This document shows positions 1 to 6,425 of a stretch of 21,164 bases of DNA, in pieces (position 1 is the first letter of the stretch; each line of letters opens with the position of its first letter). The stretch is taken from the NCBI GenBank assembly GCA_021793115.1, contig JAJYTJ010000060.1:1-21164 (forward strand), in the 5' to 3' direction. The notes beneath the pieces were generated by a model. It was not told the DNA's origin and made no database searches. It was given only the letters and a program-made list of their open reading frames with translations. The DNA comes from Actinomycetes bacterium (lineage in GTDB: Bacteria; Actinomycetota; Actinomycetes; Actinomycetales; Cellulomonadaceae). The translations under genes and the position numbers were made by a program.

Positions 1-852
1 CAGCGCGAGGTGATCCACTCCCAGCGGCGCCGCGTGCTCGAGGGCGAGGACCTCGCCGAGCAGATCACCCACTTCCGCCGCGACGTGCTCACCGGGTACA
101 TCCACGACGCCACCGCCGAGGGCCGGCCCGAGGAGTGGGACCTCGACACGCTCTGGGCGGCGCTGCGGGGTGTCTTCCCGATCTCCATCACGGTCGACGA
201 CCTGCTCGAGGCGGCCGGGGGCATCGAGCGGCTCGACGCGGACATGATCGAGCGCGAGGTGCTCTCCGACGCGGAGATCGCCTACCAGGACCGCGAGGCG
301 CTCGTCGGCGAGGAGGGCATGCGCCAGCTCGAGCGGCGCGTCACGCTCGCCGTGCTCGACCGCAAGTGGCGCGAGCACCTCTACGAGATGGACTACCTCA
401 AGGAGGGCATCGGCCTGCGGGCGATGGCCCAGCGCGACCCGCTCATCGAGTACCAGCGGGAGGGCTTCCAGCTCTTCTCGGCGATGACGGACGCGATCAA
501 GGAGGAGAGCGTCCAGTACCTGTACAACCTCGAGGTGCAGGTGGAGGAGCCCCAGGGCGAGCAGGCCCCGGCCGAGGTGGCGCCGGAGGCCGACGAGTCG
601 CCGCAGGAGCCGGTCGCGCCGGTGGCCCGGGTCGTCGCCCAGGGCCTGGACGGCCCCGCGCAGCGTGCTCCGCTGAGCTACTCGGCGCCGTCGTCGGACG
701 GCGACGGCGCGGTGGTGACCAGCGGCGACGGCCGACGGGGCGGCGCGGCCGGGACGCCGAAGAGGCCCGGCGGGGCGGGGTCCGCACCGTCGGCGGGCGG
801 GAACCGCGAGGAGCGTCGCAAGGCGGCGAAGCAGTCGAAGAAGCGGCACTGA
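1..852 (+). CDS. secA: Preprotein translocase ATPase SecA, C-terminal part (5' truncated by window)
   Basis: SecA is the cytoplasmic ATPase that drives unfolded preproteins through SecYEG. The reading frame is open from base 1 and ends with TGA at 850-852, so about the last 283 residues are present and the nucleotide-binding domains lie upstream of the window. The visible part matches the helical wing and scaffold region: the stretch with LDRKWREHLYEMDYLKEGI followed by GLRAMAQRDPLIEYQREGF is highly characteristic of SecA. After about residue 180 the protein becomes a low-complexity Ala/Pro/Gly/Glu linker and ends in a basic tail (NREERRKAAKQSKKRH). No C-terminal SEC-C zinc motif (CxCxSxxxC) is present, which is normal for actinobacterial SecA. 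The gene is followed within 6 nt by a perfect hairpin. Confidence 0.96.
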   Translation, partial: QREVIHSQRRRVLEGEDLAEQITHFRRDVLTGYIHDATAEGRPEEWDLDTLWAALRGVFPISITVDDLLEAAGGIERLDADMIEREVLSDAEIAYQDREALVGEEGMRQLERRVTLAVLDRKWREHLYEMDYLKEGIGLRAMAQRDPLIEYQREGFQLFSAMTDAIKEESVQYLYNLEVQVEEPQGEQAPAEVAPEADESPQEPVAPVARVVAQGLDGPAQRAPLSYSAPSSDGDGAVVTSGDGRRGGAAGTPKRPGGAGSAPSAGGNREERRKAAKQSKKRH

Positions 853-857
853 CACCG

Positions 858-892
858 CGGCACGCCCACGATCACTGACCGTGGGCGTGCCG
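858..892. terminator. Bidirectional hairpin terminator between secA and the convergent Rv3235-like gene
   Basis: A perfect 13-bp inverted repeat (CGGCACGCCCACG, 858-870, and its complement, 880-892) encloses a 9-nt loop. It starts 6 nt after the secA stop and ends 8 nt before the stop of the minus-strand gene at 900, so it can serve both transcripts. No long T-run follows, as is usual in high-GC actinobacteria. Confidence 0.85.
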
Positions 893-899
893 ACCTCGC

Positions 900-1544
900 T
901 CACCCGAGCTCGAGCGCCGTGGCGCGCCAGGCGCCGCGGTGGGTCTCGAGCCGCAGCGCGACGGCCCGCGTGCGCAGGCCGTCGTCGACCACCGCGGTGG
1001 CTTCGACGAGGTGCTCGTGGAGCGTGCACACGCGCACGCCGCGCACGGCTGGTGCCCGCGTCAGCGGTGGCACGGCGCCGCGCGTCACCATGGCGCGGGT
1101 GCGCAGGGCGTCCAGCACCCCGGGCGCCAACCACCGCGCGAGCTGAGCCGCGGGCCGGCGGCCCAGGACCACCTCGACGCTCGCTCCGGCCAGCCGGCGG
1201 GCAAGCAGCGAGGGGTCCACCTCGGGGACTTCGCCGCGGGGCTCGTCCGCGTCATCGGGATCGAGGCACCGGTCGTCGGCCTTGAGCACGTGCAGGCGTT
1301 CGGCGAGCGTCGGCGGCGGTCCTCCGGCGGGCGTGGTCACCGGGCGCACCCGGGCGGCCGGCGGGGCCGGCACCAACCGGATCCGCGGCGGCTCCGCGGC
1401 GGCGACCGCATGGTTCGGCGGGACCGCCGGGTCCTCGCGCACCACGTGGAGTGGGACGGGCCGATCCGCCGGTTCCTCGGCCACCACGCGTCGGAAGAGC
1501 AGCTCGGCGCTCGTCTCGAGGGTGGCGTGCGCGGCGACGCTCAC
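900..1544 (-). CDS. Rv3235-family conserved actinobacterial protein (unknown function)
   Basis: The 214-aa product resembles the actinobacterial Rv3235/DUF6459-type proteins usually found next to secA; their function is not established. Residues about 1-85 are Ala/Pro/Arg-rich and look disordered. The conserved part is the C-terminal half, with ARRLAGASVEVVLGRRPAAQ, then WLAPGVLDALRTRA, and a final beta-rich stretch (VRVCTLHEHLVEATAVV ... ALRLETHRGAWRATALELG) that resembles a small NTF2-like fold. The GTG start at 1542-1544 overlaps the TGA of the upstream LysM gene (GTGA), and a GAGGAGG Shine-Dalgarno lies about 7 nt before it, so the two genes are probably translationally coupled. An open frame continues upstream but only as an overlap with the LysM gene. 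No signal peptide or membrane segment is seen. The family name is from memory of conserved motifs and position. Confidence 0.72.
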   Translation of the reverse strand: MSVAAHATLETSAELLFRRVVAEEPADRPVPLHVVREDPAVPPNHAVAAAEPPRIRLVPAPPAARVRPVTTPAGGPPPTLAERLHVLKADDRCLDPDDADEPRGEVPEVDPSLLARRLAGASVEVVLGRRPAAQLARWLAPGVLDALRTRAMVTRGAVPPLTRAPAVRGVRVCTLHEHLVEATAVVDDGLRTRAVALRLETHRGAWRATALELG

Positions 1545-2473
1545 CGGGCCGCCTCCTCGGGGACCACGAGCGCCTGGCCAGGCCGGATGAGCCCGGGGTC
1601 CGGACCGATCGTGGCGGCGTTCGCCGCGTACCAGGCCGGCCACGCGGCGGCGATCCGGGCGTCCCCGGCCCCCGGGGGGAGGTGGCGCGCCGCGATGCCC
1701 CAGAGGGTGTCGCCGCGGGCCACGACGACGGTGCTCTGCGGCGCCTCGGGCACCGGGAGCGCCGCCGCCCGTGCCGGTGGCGCCGCACGTCCCGGCGTTA
1801 CGTCGCCATGCCCCGTCGCGGCGGGGGAGGGTGCGACCCGCGGCGCCGTCGTCGAAGGGTACGGCTCGGGCGCGGCAGGACTCGGCACGCTCGGCGGCGT
1901 CGGCGTCGGCGTCGGCGTCGGCGTTGTCGTCTGCGTTGCGACGGCCGTGGGCGACGCCGCGCCGGCGTCCCTCGACGGCGTGCCGCGGCCCGTCTCCGGC
2001 ACGGTCGTCGGGCCGCCGGGGGCTGTCACCACCCAGCCGAGGTCGCCGCCGGGCGTGACGGCGGACACCGCGACGGCACCCGCGGGCGGTGCCGGCTCGG
2101 CGGCGGAGGCCGTGGTGACCGAGGCCGCGCCGATCCCGGCTGCCACGACGACCACCAGGGCCCGCCGCACCACGGTCGGTGCGAAGCGTCGGACCCACAC
2201 CTCGCCGGCCCGCCAGCGGCGCCCCGTGGAGCGCGCGACGAGGCAGGTGGCCGCCACCGCGGCCGACCCCGCCAACCAGGCGAGCACCACGGCCCCGACC
2301 GCGACGACGAGGAGCTCGACGAGGTCGTCGACCCCGGCGGTCCCGGCGCCCGCAGCCAGCTGGAGCACGCGCCGCATGCACGCCGTCGCCAACCCTGTCC
2401 CTGCCACCGCGGCCCCGCCCAGCGCGGGCACACGGCCCGCCGCCGTCCGGGACGTCGCTGCCACGACGCCCAT
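1541..2473 (-). CDS. LysM-domain membrane protein
   Basis: This 310-aa protein has two predicted membrane segments (about residues 51-80 and 101-121), a long Pro/Thr/Ala-rich linker containing a (TP)n run, and a C-terminal LysM domain (about 247-306). The LysM begins VVARGDTLWGIAARHL and ends IRPGQALVVPEE, the classic start and end motifs. LysM modules bind N-acetylglucosamine in peptidoglycan or chitin, so the protein probably anchors to the cell wall from the membrane. No catalytic domain is visible. The ATG start has an AGGAAAAG-type ribosome binding site. It is first in a two-gene unit with the Rv3235-like gene, and the upstream region carries tandem and inverted repeats that could be its operator. 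A hexanucleotide repeat encodes part of the linker. Confidence 0.88.
   Translation of the reverse strand: MGVVAATSRTAAGRVPALGGAAVAGTGLATACMRRVLQLAAGAGTAGVDDLVELLVVAVGAVVLAWLAGSAAVAATCLVARSTGRRWRAGEVWVRRFAPTVVRRALVVVVAAGIGAASVTTASAAEPAPPAGAVAVSAVTPGGDLGWVVTAPGGPTTVPETGRGTPSRDAGAASPTAVATQTTTPTPTPTPTPPSVPSPAAPEPYPSTTAPRVAPSPAATGHGDVTPGRAAPPARAAALPVPEAPQSTVVVARGDTLWGIAARHLPPGAGDARIAAAWPAWYAANAATIGPDPGLIRPGQALVVPEEAAR
1896..1925. repeat. Hexanucleotide tandem repeat (GGCGTC) inside the LysM gene
   Basis: Four perfect copies of GGCGTC (1896-1919) and one degenerate copy follow in a row. On the minus strand they encode the alternating Thr-Pro linker. A 6-bp unit changes length without breaking the frame, so linker length may vary between strains. 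Confidence 0.8.
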
Positions 2474-2489
2474 CGGTTCTCTTTTCCTG

Positions 2490-2522
2490 AATGTAGATGT
2501 CGTTTGATGTCGTGTGACATCA
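2490..2522 (-). promoter_or_regulatory. Candidate promoter/operator of the LysM unit: tandem ACGACATC repeats plus an 18-bp palindrome
   Basis: On the minus strand the octamer ACGACATC occurs twice with an exact 10-bp period (plus-strand GATGTCGT at 2496-2503 and 2506-2513). The distal copy is part of a perfect palindrome, TGATGTC-GTGT-GACATCA (2505-2522). A TACATT hexamer (plus-strand 2490-2495) is a possible -10 box. The region is AT-rich compared with its surroundings. One-turn spacing of direct repeats next to a dyad suggests cooperative binding by a regulator; which one is unknown. Confidence 0.5.
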
Positions 2523-2616
2523 CAAGATGGGCATAGGTCTACCGGCTCCGGCGTCCGGTGTCGAGTGCCAAGGTGCCCGAGGTGGGTGCGGGCGCGGCCC
2601 GACGACCAGGGTCGAC

Positions 2617-2705
2617 CGACGATCAGCCGGCGGGCACGGGCCGATCGTCGTCACCCGAGCGGGCTCGTGCACCATCCGAACGGGTGGCCGGCGCACCCCG
2701 TTCGG
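2617..2705. repeat. Two inverted repeats in the divergent intergenic region
   Basis: CGACGATC (2617-2624) pairs perfectly with GATCGTCG (2643-2650) across 18 nt, and CCGAACGGG (2676-2684) pairs perfectly with CCCGTTCGG (2697-2705) across 12 nt. The second dyad lies 27 nt upstream of the -10 box at 2733. They occupy the 272-bp gap between divergent genes, where nothing coding is evident. Confidence 0.55.
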
Positions 2706-2732
2706 CCCTGCCGTCACCCCGCCGCTGACCCC

Positions 2733-2738
2733 TAGCGT
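2733..2738 (+). promoter_or_regulatory. -10 box (TAGCGT) for a leaderless transcript
   Basis: TAGCGT fits the actinobacterial TAnnnT -10 pattern and ends 7 nt before the GTG at 2746. There is no Shine-Dalgarno before that GTG, so transcription and translation probably start at about the same base. Confidence 0.55.
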
Positions 2739-2745
2739 GCGCACC

Positions 2746-3258
2746 GTGCAGTGGCAGCTGCTCTTCGATGACCTGGAAGCCCAGTTCGCGGCCGCGCGGG
2801 CCGAGCAGGCGCGCGCGGTCCGCGCCGACCTGGTGCGTGCCGAGCGGGCGACGACGGTGCTCGCCGACCGCCTGCGCGCCTCCGTCGGCGGTCCGGTGCG
2901 GCTCCGGGCGGGGGACCAGGCGGTCGACGGCGTCCTCGTCGACGTCGGGGCCGACTGGCTCCTCGTCGCCGAGCCACCGGCGCGCCAGGCACTCGTGCCG
3001 CTCGCCGCGGTCGCGGCGGTCGCGGGGCTCGCGCCGCACGTGGCACCGCCCGAGGGGCGCGTGGACCGTACGTTGCGCCTCGCTCACGCGCTGCGGGCGC
3101 TCTCCCGGGACCGGGTCGCGGTCCAGATCTGCGTGCCGGGACGGACGCTCGCCGGTTCGATCGACCGGGTGGGTCGTGACCACCTCGACCTAGGGACGAC
3201 GGCCGGGCCGCCGTGGACGGTGCCGTTCGCGGCGCTCCTGGTGGTGCGGTCGCGGTGA
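2746..3258 (+). CDS. Conserved actinobacterial protein of unknown function, 170 aa
   Basis: The product starts VQWQLLFDDLEAQFAAARAEQ, a helical N-terminus (about 1-45) typical of an uncharacterised actinobacterial family. Two similar beta-rich segments follow: residues about 48-85 (GGPVRLRAGDQAVDGVLVDV then ADWLLVAEPPARQALVPLAAV) and about 122-168 (VAVQICVPGRTLAGSIDRVG then HLDLGTTAGPPWTVPFAALL). This internal duplication resembles tandem small beta-barrels. No signal peptide or membrane segment is present. GTG 2746 was chosen because conservation seems to begin there and a -10 box lies just upstream; the frame extends back to an ATG at 2527, but that extension has Arg/Gly-rich non-protein-like composition and crosses the dyad region. 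It ends 4 bp from a convergent gene. Function unknown. Confidence 0.8.
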   Translation: MQWQLLFDDLEAQFAAARAEQARAVRADLVRAERATTVLADRLRASVGGPVRLRAGDQAVDGVLVDVGADWLLVAEPPARQALVPLAAVAAVAGLAPHVAPPEGRVDRTLRLAHALRALSRDRVAVQICVPGRTLAGSIDRVGRDHLDLGTTAGPPWTVPFAALLVVRSR

Positions 3259-3262
3259 GGGG

Positions 3263-3487
3263 TCACGCGTCCGAGGCGGAGGTGCCCTGCGATGCGGCCC
3301 GCGACCGGGTCTGCTCGTACATCCGCTCGATGTACCGCTCCAGCTCGCTGGCCTCGACGCGCCAGATCCCGCGGCCGCCGATCTGGATCGCGGGCAGCTC
3401 CCCGGACTTGACCAGCGAGTACGCCTGCTGCGCGGAGATGTTGAGGATCTCCGTCACGTCCGCGAGCGTGAGGAAGCGCGGTGCCAT
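3263..3487 (-). CDS. Small helix-turn-helix (excisionase/HTH_17-type) DNA-binding protein
   Basis: The 74-aa protein is almost entirely one winged-helix domain of the MerR/excisionase (HTH_17) type: RFLTLADVTEILNISAQQAY gives the helix-turn-helix (about 4-23), and LPAIQIGGRGIWRVEASELE gives the wing (about 31-50). A short charged helix and a Ser/Ala tail follow. Proteins like this occur as stand-alone chromosomal regulators in actinobacteria, so no integrase or mobile element need be assumed, and none is present. A CACACT hexamer ends 6 nt before the ATG with no Shine-Dalgarno, suggesting a leaderless mRNA. It is divergent from the SAF gene and could control that promoter, but the sequence does not prove this. 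Confidence 0.88.
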   Translation of the reverse strand: MAPRFLTLADVTEILNISAQQAYSLVKSGELPAIQIGGRGIWRVEASELERYIERMYEQTRSRAASQGTSASDA

Positions 3488-3607
3488 GCCCGCAGTGTGG
3501 CACGCACCGACGACGGGGTCGCGGAGCCGGCCGCGTTGTCCACAGGGAGGCCGGCGTGGGGCCGGCCCGGGCCGCGATGATCGGGGCCCACGACGAGGGG
3601 GAGATGC
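3488..3607. promoter_or_regulatory. Divergent intergenic region with a perfect DnaA-box match and a hairpin
   Basis: TTGTCCACA at 3536-3544 matches the actinobacterial DnaA-box consensus exactly. A 7-bp inverted repeat (GGCCGGC 3549-3555 and GCCGGCC 3561-3567) follows. The gap separates the HTH gene from the SAF gene and should contain both promoters. No second perfect DnaA box was seen nearby, so this is a candidate DnaA-controlled or titration site, not an origin. Confidence 0.45.
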
Positions 3608-4270
3608 GTGAACAGTCCCGACACGGGCATGCCCGACCTGCCGGCGCCGGTGGCGCTGCGCCTGCGCCGACCGGGGTGGCGCGACCCGCGGCTGCTGGCC
3701 GGAGTCGCACTCGTGGCGGCGTCGGTGGCGCTGGGGTCGTGGGCGCTGCGCGCCGCCGAGCGCACGGTTCCCGTCTTCGTCGTGCGCGAGACGACAGTGC
3801 CCGGCGCGGCGCTCGAGTCCGCGGTGCTTGGGGTGGCCGACGTGCGCCTCGGCGGGGTCGACCTCGAGCGCTACGTGCGCGCGGACGTGCCGCTGCCCGC
3901 CAGCGCGGTGGCGCTGCGGGTCGTCGAGTCCGGCGAGCTGCTGCCCGCGGCCGCGGTCGGGTCCGCCGAGGACCTCGCGCTGCGGCCCGTGGGCGTGCCC
4001 GTCACGGGTCGGCCGCCGGACGCCGTGCGCGTGGGCGCGCGGGTGGACCTGTGGTTCAGCCCGCCGGCCACGGCGGCGCACGACGAGCCCGCGCGCCCGT
4101 CGCAGCTGGCGGCCGGGCTCACGGTCGCCGAGGTGGACCGCCCGCAGGGCGCGTTCGCGGCGGGTGCGACGACCGTGCAGGTGCTCGTCCCGGTGGCGCA
4201 GCTGCCGGGCGTGCTCGGCGCGCTGGCCACGGACGGGCGCGTCGACGTCGTCGCCGTCCCCGGGACCTGA
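3608..4270 (+). CDS. SAF-domain (CpaB-like) membrane-anchored protein
   Basis: The 220-aa product has a short cytoplasmic N-terminus, one membrane helix (about residues 29-48, LLAGVALVAASVALGSWALR) and then an extracellular SAF domain: VPVFVVRETTVPGAALESAVL starts the fold and SGELLPAAAVG closes it. SAF/CpaB proteins are periplasmic parts of Flp/Tad pilus machines and related systems. The GTG start at 3608 is preceded by a GAGGGGG run about 6 nt upstream. The CpaE-like gene starts 2 nt after the stop, so the pair should be co-transcribed. No pilin, CpaF ATPase or TadB/C gene is in the window, so a pilus role is only suggested by family. Confidence 0.85.
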   Translation: MNSPDTGMPDLPAPVALRLRRPGWRDPRLLAGVALVAASVALGSWALRAAERTVPVFVVRETTVPGAALESAVLGVADVRLGGVDLERYVRADVPLPASAVALRVVESGELLPAAAVGSAEDLALRPVGVPVTGRPPDAVRVGARVDLWFSPPATAAHDEPARPSQLAAGLTVAEVDRPQGAFAAGATTVQVLVPVAQLPGVLGALATDGRVDVVAVPGT

Positions 4271-4271
4271 C

Positions 4272-5498
4272 GTGGCCGTCGGTGTGCTCTGCGCGGTCCA
4301 GGGACCCGCGGAGGCCACGCTGGTGCAGGCGGTCGACGCCGACGTGCGCCTGGTGGTGGCCCGCCGCTGCGCCGACGTCGTCGAGCTCCTCGCCGCCGCG
4401 GAGGCGGGCCTCGGCCGGCTCGCGATCGTCTCGGCGGAGCTCGACCACCTCGACCGGGAGGCCGTGGCGGCGCTGCACCACGCGGGGGTCCGGGTGGTCT
4501 GCCTCGCCGACCAGTCCCGCCCGTGGCTCACGGACCGGCTCGCGGGCTGCGGCGCCGACCTCGTCGTGCCCCCGCCCGCGGACCCGGGTGCGGCGCGCGC
4601 CCTCGTCGAGCGGGCTGGCGTGCTGCTCGACGCGGTGGTCCCGGACGGTGTCGGTGAGTGGCTCGACGCGGCGAGCCCGCCCGCGCCGGCCCACCGCGGG
4701 CGGATCGTCGCGGTGTGGGGCCCCACCGGCGCGCCCGGTCGTACCACGGTGGCGGTCAACCTCGCGGCGGAGCTCGCCGCGCTCGGTCGCGGCACGCTCC
4801 TGGTCGACGCGGACACGTACGGCGGCGCGGTCGCGCAGGTGGTGGGCCTGCTTGACGAGGCGCCGGGCCTCGCGGCGGCCGCGCGTGCCGCCGGCCAGGG
4901 TGGGCTGGACGTCGCCGCGCTCGCCCGGCTGGCGCCCGTGGCCGCCTCCGGGCTGCGCGTGCTGTCGGGGGTCGCGCGCGCCGACCGTTGGCCGGAGCTG
5001 CCCGCGGCCGCGCTCGACGGCGTCTGGGCGGCGGCGCGCGGCGTGGCCGAGTGGACGGTCGTCGACACGGGCTTCTGTCTCGAGCGCGACGAGGTGCTCA
5101 GCTACGACACCCGCGCGCCACAGCGCAACGCCGCGACGCACTCCGCGCTCGCCGCCGCGGAGGTCGTCGTGGTGGTGGGCGCGGGCGACCCGGTGGGCGT
5201 CGCGCGGCTGGTCCGGGGCCTGGCCGAGCTGTCCGAGCTCGGGCTGCCGGCCACGCGGCTCGTCGTCGTCAACCGCGTGCGCGCCGCCGCCACCGGCCCC
5301 GACCCCCACCGGGCGCTGGCACAAGCCCTCGCGCGGTACGCGGGGGTCGCGGAGGTGCTCGTGGTGCCCGACGACCGCTCCGCCTGCGACGCTGCGCTGC
5401 TGGCCGGGCGGACGCTGCGCGAGTCGGCTCCCGGCAGCCCGGCACGCAAGGCGCTCGTGGCGCTCGCGGCGCGCCTGGCGGCGTTGCCGGTGCGCTGA
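4272..5498 (+). CDS. CpaE/MinD-like P-loop ATPase with deviant Walker A
   Basis: The 408-aa protein has an N-terminal receiver-like part (about 1-120; alternating strands such as LAIVSAELDHLD and VRVVCLADQ) and a C-terminal MinD/ParA-type ATPase part (about 143-408). The P-loop reads GPTGAPGRTT (about 150-159): the lysine expected before the Thr pair is Arg157, and the signature lysine near the start of KGGxGKT is also missing. A Walker B-like LLVDADTYGG (about 176-185) and a second VVDTG strand are present. CpaE-type proteins localise Tad pilus machinery; the family includes members with degraded ATPase sites. It is coupled to the SAF gene (1-nt gap, GTG start). It could bind ATP weakly or act mainly as a localisation scaffold. 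Confidence 0.85.
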   Translation: MAVGVLCAVQGPAEATLVQAVDADVRLVVARRCADVVELLAAAEAGLGRLAIVSAELDHLDREAVAALHHAGVRVVCLADQSRPWLTDRLAGCGADLVVPPPADPGAARALVERAGVLLDAVVPDGVGEWLDAASPPAPAHRGRIVAVWGPTGAPGRTTVAVNLAAELAALGRGTLLVDADTYGGAVAQVVGLLDEAPGLAAAARAAGQGGLDVAALARLAPVAASGLRVLSGVARADRWPELPAAALDGVWAAARGVAEWTVVDTGFCLERDEVLSYDTRAPQRNAATHSALAAAEVVVVVGAGDPVGVARLVRGLAELSELGLPATRLVVVNRVRAAATGPDPHRALAQALARYAGVAEVLVVPDDRSACDAALLAGRTLRESAPGSPARKALVALAARLAALPVR

Positions 5499-5522
5499 GC
5501 GGGCGGCGGGCACACTGGGCGC

Positions 5523-5972
5523 GTGCGCGTCTACCTGCCCGCCGTCCTCGACCAGCTGCCCTGCGAGCAGGTGGGCCCGGGCCGTGCCCACGCCGTCACC
5601 GCGGAGCTGCGGGCGGCGCTGCCGGGGGAGGACGACGAGAGCTGGGAGTACGCCGCGCTGCTCGCGGCGGCCGACGACGCGCTCGCCCTCCTCGGCCGGC
5701 ACGCCACGGCGCCGCGGCTGCGCGTGGTGCTGGCGGCCGACGTGCCGGACCACCTCGTCGACGCCGGGACGGGGTCCGACGAGCCGGCCAGCGCGGTCGA
5801 CCTCATCGCCGGGGTGTCGTGGGACGCCGTGGTCAGCGTGCACGTCGACGAGCCGGTCGCCGCCGCGGACGTCGTCGGCGCGCTGGCTGGCGACGCCGCC
5901 GCCGACGAGCGGCTCGTCGAGCGCGAGCTGCTCTGGTACGACGTCACCGAGGTCGGCCGCATCCCCTGGTGA
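5523..5972 (+). CDS. Small conserved actinobacterial protein, DUF6912-like
   Basis: The 149-aa acidic, soluble protein opens with VRVYLPAVLDQL, the start typical of a family I recall as DUF6912, and ends with a conserved-looking block, LVERELLWYDVTEVGRIPW. Between them are alternating helices and strands, including LRVVLAADVPDHLVD and SWDAVVSVHVDEP, suggesting a compact alpha/beta fold. No catalytic motif is recognised and the function is unknown. The GTG start has no Shine-Dalgarno; CACACT ends 7 nt before it, so the gene may be transcribed separately as a leaderless mRNA although it lies 24 nt after the CpaE-like gene. Confidence 0.72.
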   Translation: MRVYLPAVLDQLPCEQVGPGRAHAVTAELRAALPGEDDESWEYAALLAAADDALALLGRHATAPRLRVVLAADVPDHLVDAGTGSDEPASAVDLIAGVSWDAVVSVHVDEPVAAADVVGALAGDAAADERLVERELLWYDVTEVGRIPW

Positions 5973-6013
5973 CCCGGCACTGCCGACCGACGCGGCGCCC
6001 TCGCGGGCCCGGT

Positions 6014-6042
6014 TTGGTCCCACTCGATCGCTCCGGTAATCT
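6014..6042 (+). promoter_or_regulatory. Candidate promoter of the tRNA-Gln/tRNA-Glu unit
   Basis: TTGGTC (6014-6019) and TAATCT (6037-6042) are separated by 17 nt. The implied transcript has a leader of about 70 nt before tRNA-Gln, with a small hairpin (GCGACC 6054-6059, GGTCGC 6064-6069). The rest of 5973-6119 holds no recognisable gene. Confidence 0.55.
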
Positions 6043-6119
6043 TTCCCGCCGGTGCGACCTCCCGGTCGCGACACCCGTCCCGCCAGGGTCGGCGTCGACA
6101 GCGGGCGGTCGAAACCCCA

Positions 6120-6191
6120 TGGGGTATGGTGTAACTGGCAGCACGAGGGATTCTGGTTCCCTTAGTCTAGGTTCGAATCCTGGTACCCCAG
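6120..6191 (+). tRNA. tRNA-Gln (anticodon CTG)
   Basis: The 7-bp acceptor stem TGGGGTA (6120-6126) pairs perfectly with TACCCCA (6184-6190), with discriminator G at 6191. The anticodon stem AGGGA/TCCCT encloses TTCTGGT, giving anticodon CTG (6153-6155) after the required T33. The T-loop GGTTCGAATCC is intact. The CCA end is not encoded. It reads CAG codons. Confidence 0.95.
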
Positions 6192-6201
6192 CGCTGTGAC
6201 C

Positions 6202-6241
6202 AGCATGGTCGTCGGTCCTGAACCGATCGGCTAGCATGGTC
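6202..6241. repeat. 9-bp direct repeat AGCATGGTC in the tRNA spacer
   Basis: AGCATGGTC occurs at 6202-6210 and 6233-6241, 31 bp apart. The first copy is part of a small hairpin (GACCA-GCA-TGGTC, 6198-6210). The second overlaps TAGCAT (6232-6237), a possible -10 box for the second tRNA. Confidence 0.5.
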
Positions 6242-6276
6242 ACTCCGCGAGGCCGCAAGGTCTCGTCGCGCGACAG

Positions 6277-6349
6277 GCCCCCGTTGTGTAGCGGCCTAGC
6301 ACGCCGCCCTCTCACGGCGGTAGCGCCGGTTCGAATCCGGTCGGGGGTA
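6277..6349 (+). tRNA. tRNA-Glu (anticodon CTC)
   Basis: The acceptor stem GCCCCCG (6277-6283) pairs with CGGGGGT (6342-6348) through six Watson-Crick pairs and a terminal G-T pair, with discriminator A at 6349. The anticodon stem CCGCC/GGCGG encloses CTCTCAC, giving CTC (6311-6313) after T33. The T-arm CCGGTTCGAATCCGG is canonical and CCA is not encoded. It reads GAG codons and is probably co-transcribed with tRNA-Gln, 85 nt upstream. Confidence 0.95.
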
Positions 6350-6354
6350 CGAGC

Positions 6355-6383
6355 AAGGCCCGGTCACCAGGTGGCCGGGCCTT
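6355..6383 (+). terminator. Strong hairpin terminator of the tRNA unit
   Basis: AAGGCCCGG (6355-6363) pairs perfectly with CCGGGCCTT (6375-6383). Continuing inward through one T-G wobble and three pairs gives a 13-bp stem with a 3-nt loop. It starts 5 nt after tRNA-Glu. Confidence 0.88.
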
Positions 6384-6425
6384 CGTCGTCCCCGCGCAGT
6401 GTTCTCCCTGCGGACGGTCGTCGCC

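Noticed and set aside
939..2507. Plus-strand open frame (522 codons) across the Rv3235-like and LysM genes
   Set aside because: The minus strand contains a recognisable LysM domain and an Rv3235-like C-terminus with coupled starts; the plus-strand product is compositionally random.
3263..3487. Excisionase of a phage or integrative element
   Set aside because: Stand-alone HTH_17 proteins of this type are common chromosomal regulators in actinobacteria, and no integrase, relaxase or phage gene is nearby.
4119..6074. Very long minus-strand open frame (651 codons) opposite the SAF, CpaE-like and DUF6912-like genes
   Set aside because: Its composition is Arg/Gly/His/Asp-rich without any domain, typical of an antisense shadow in GC-rich DNA; the plus-strand genes have clear domains.
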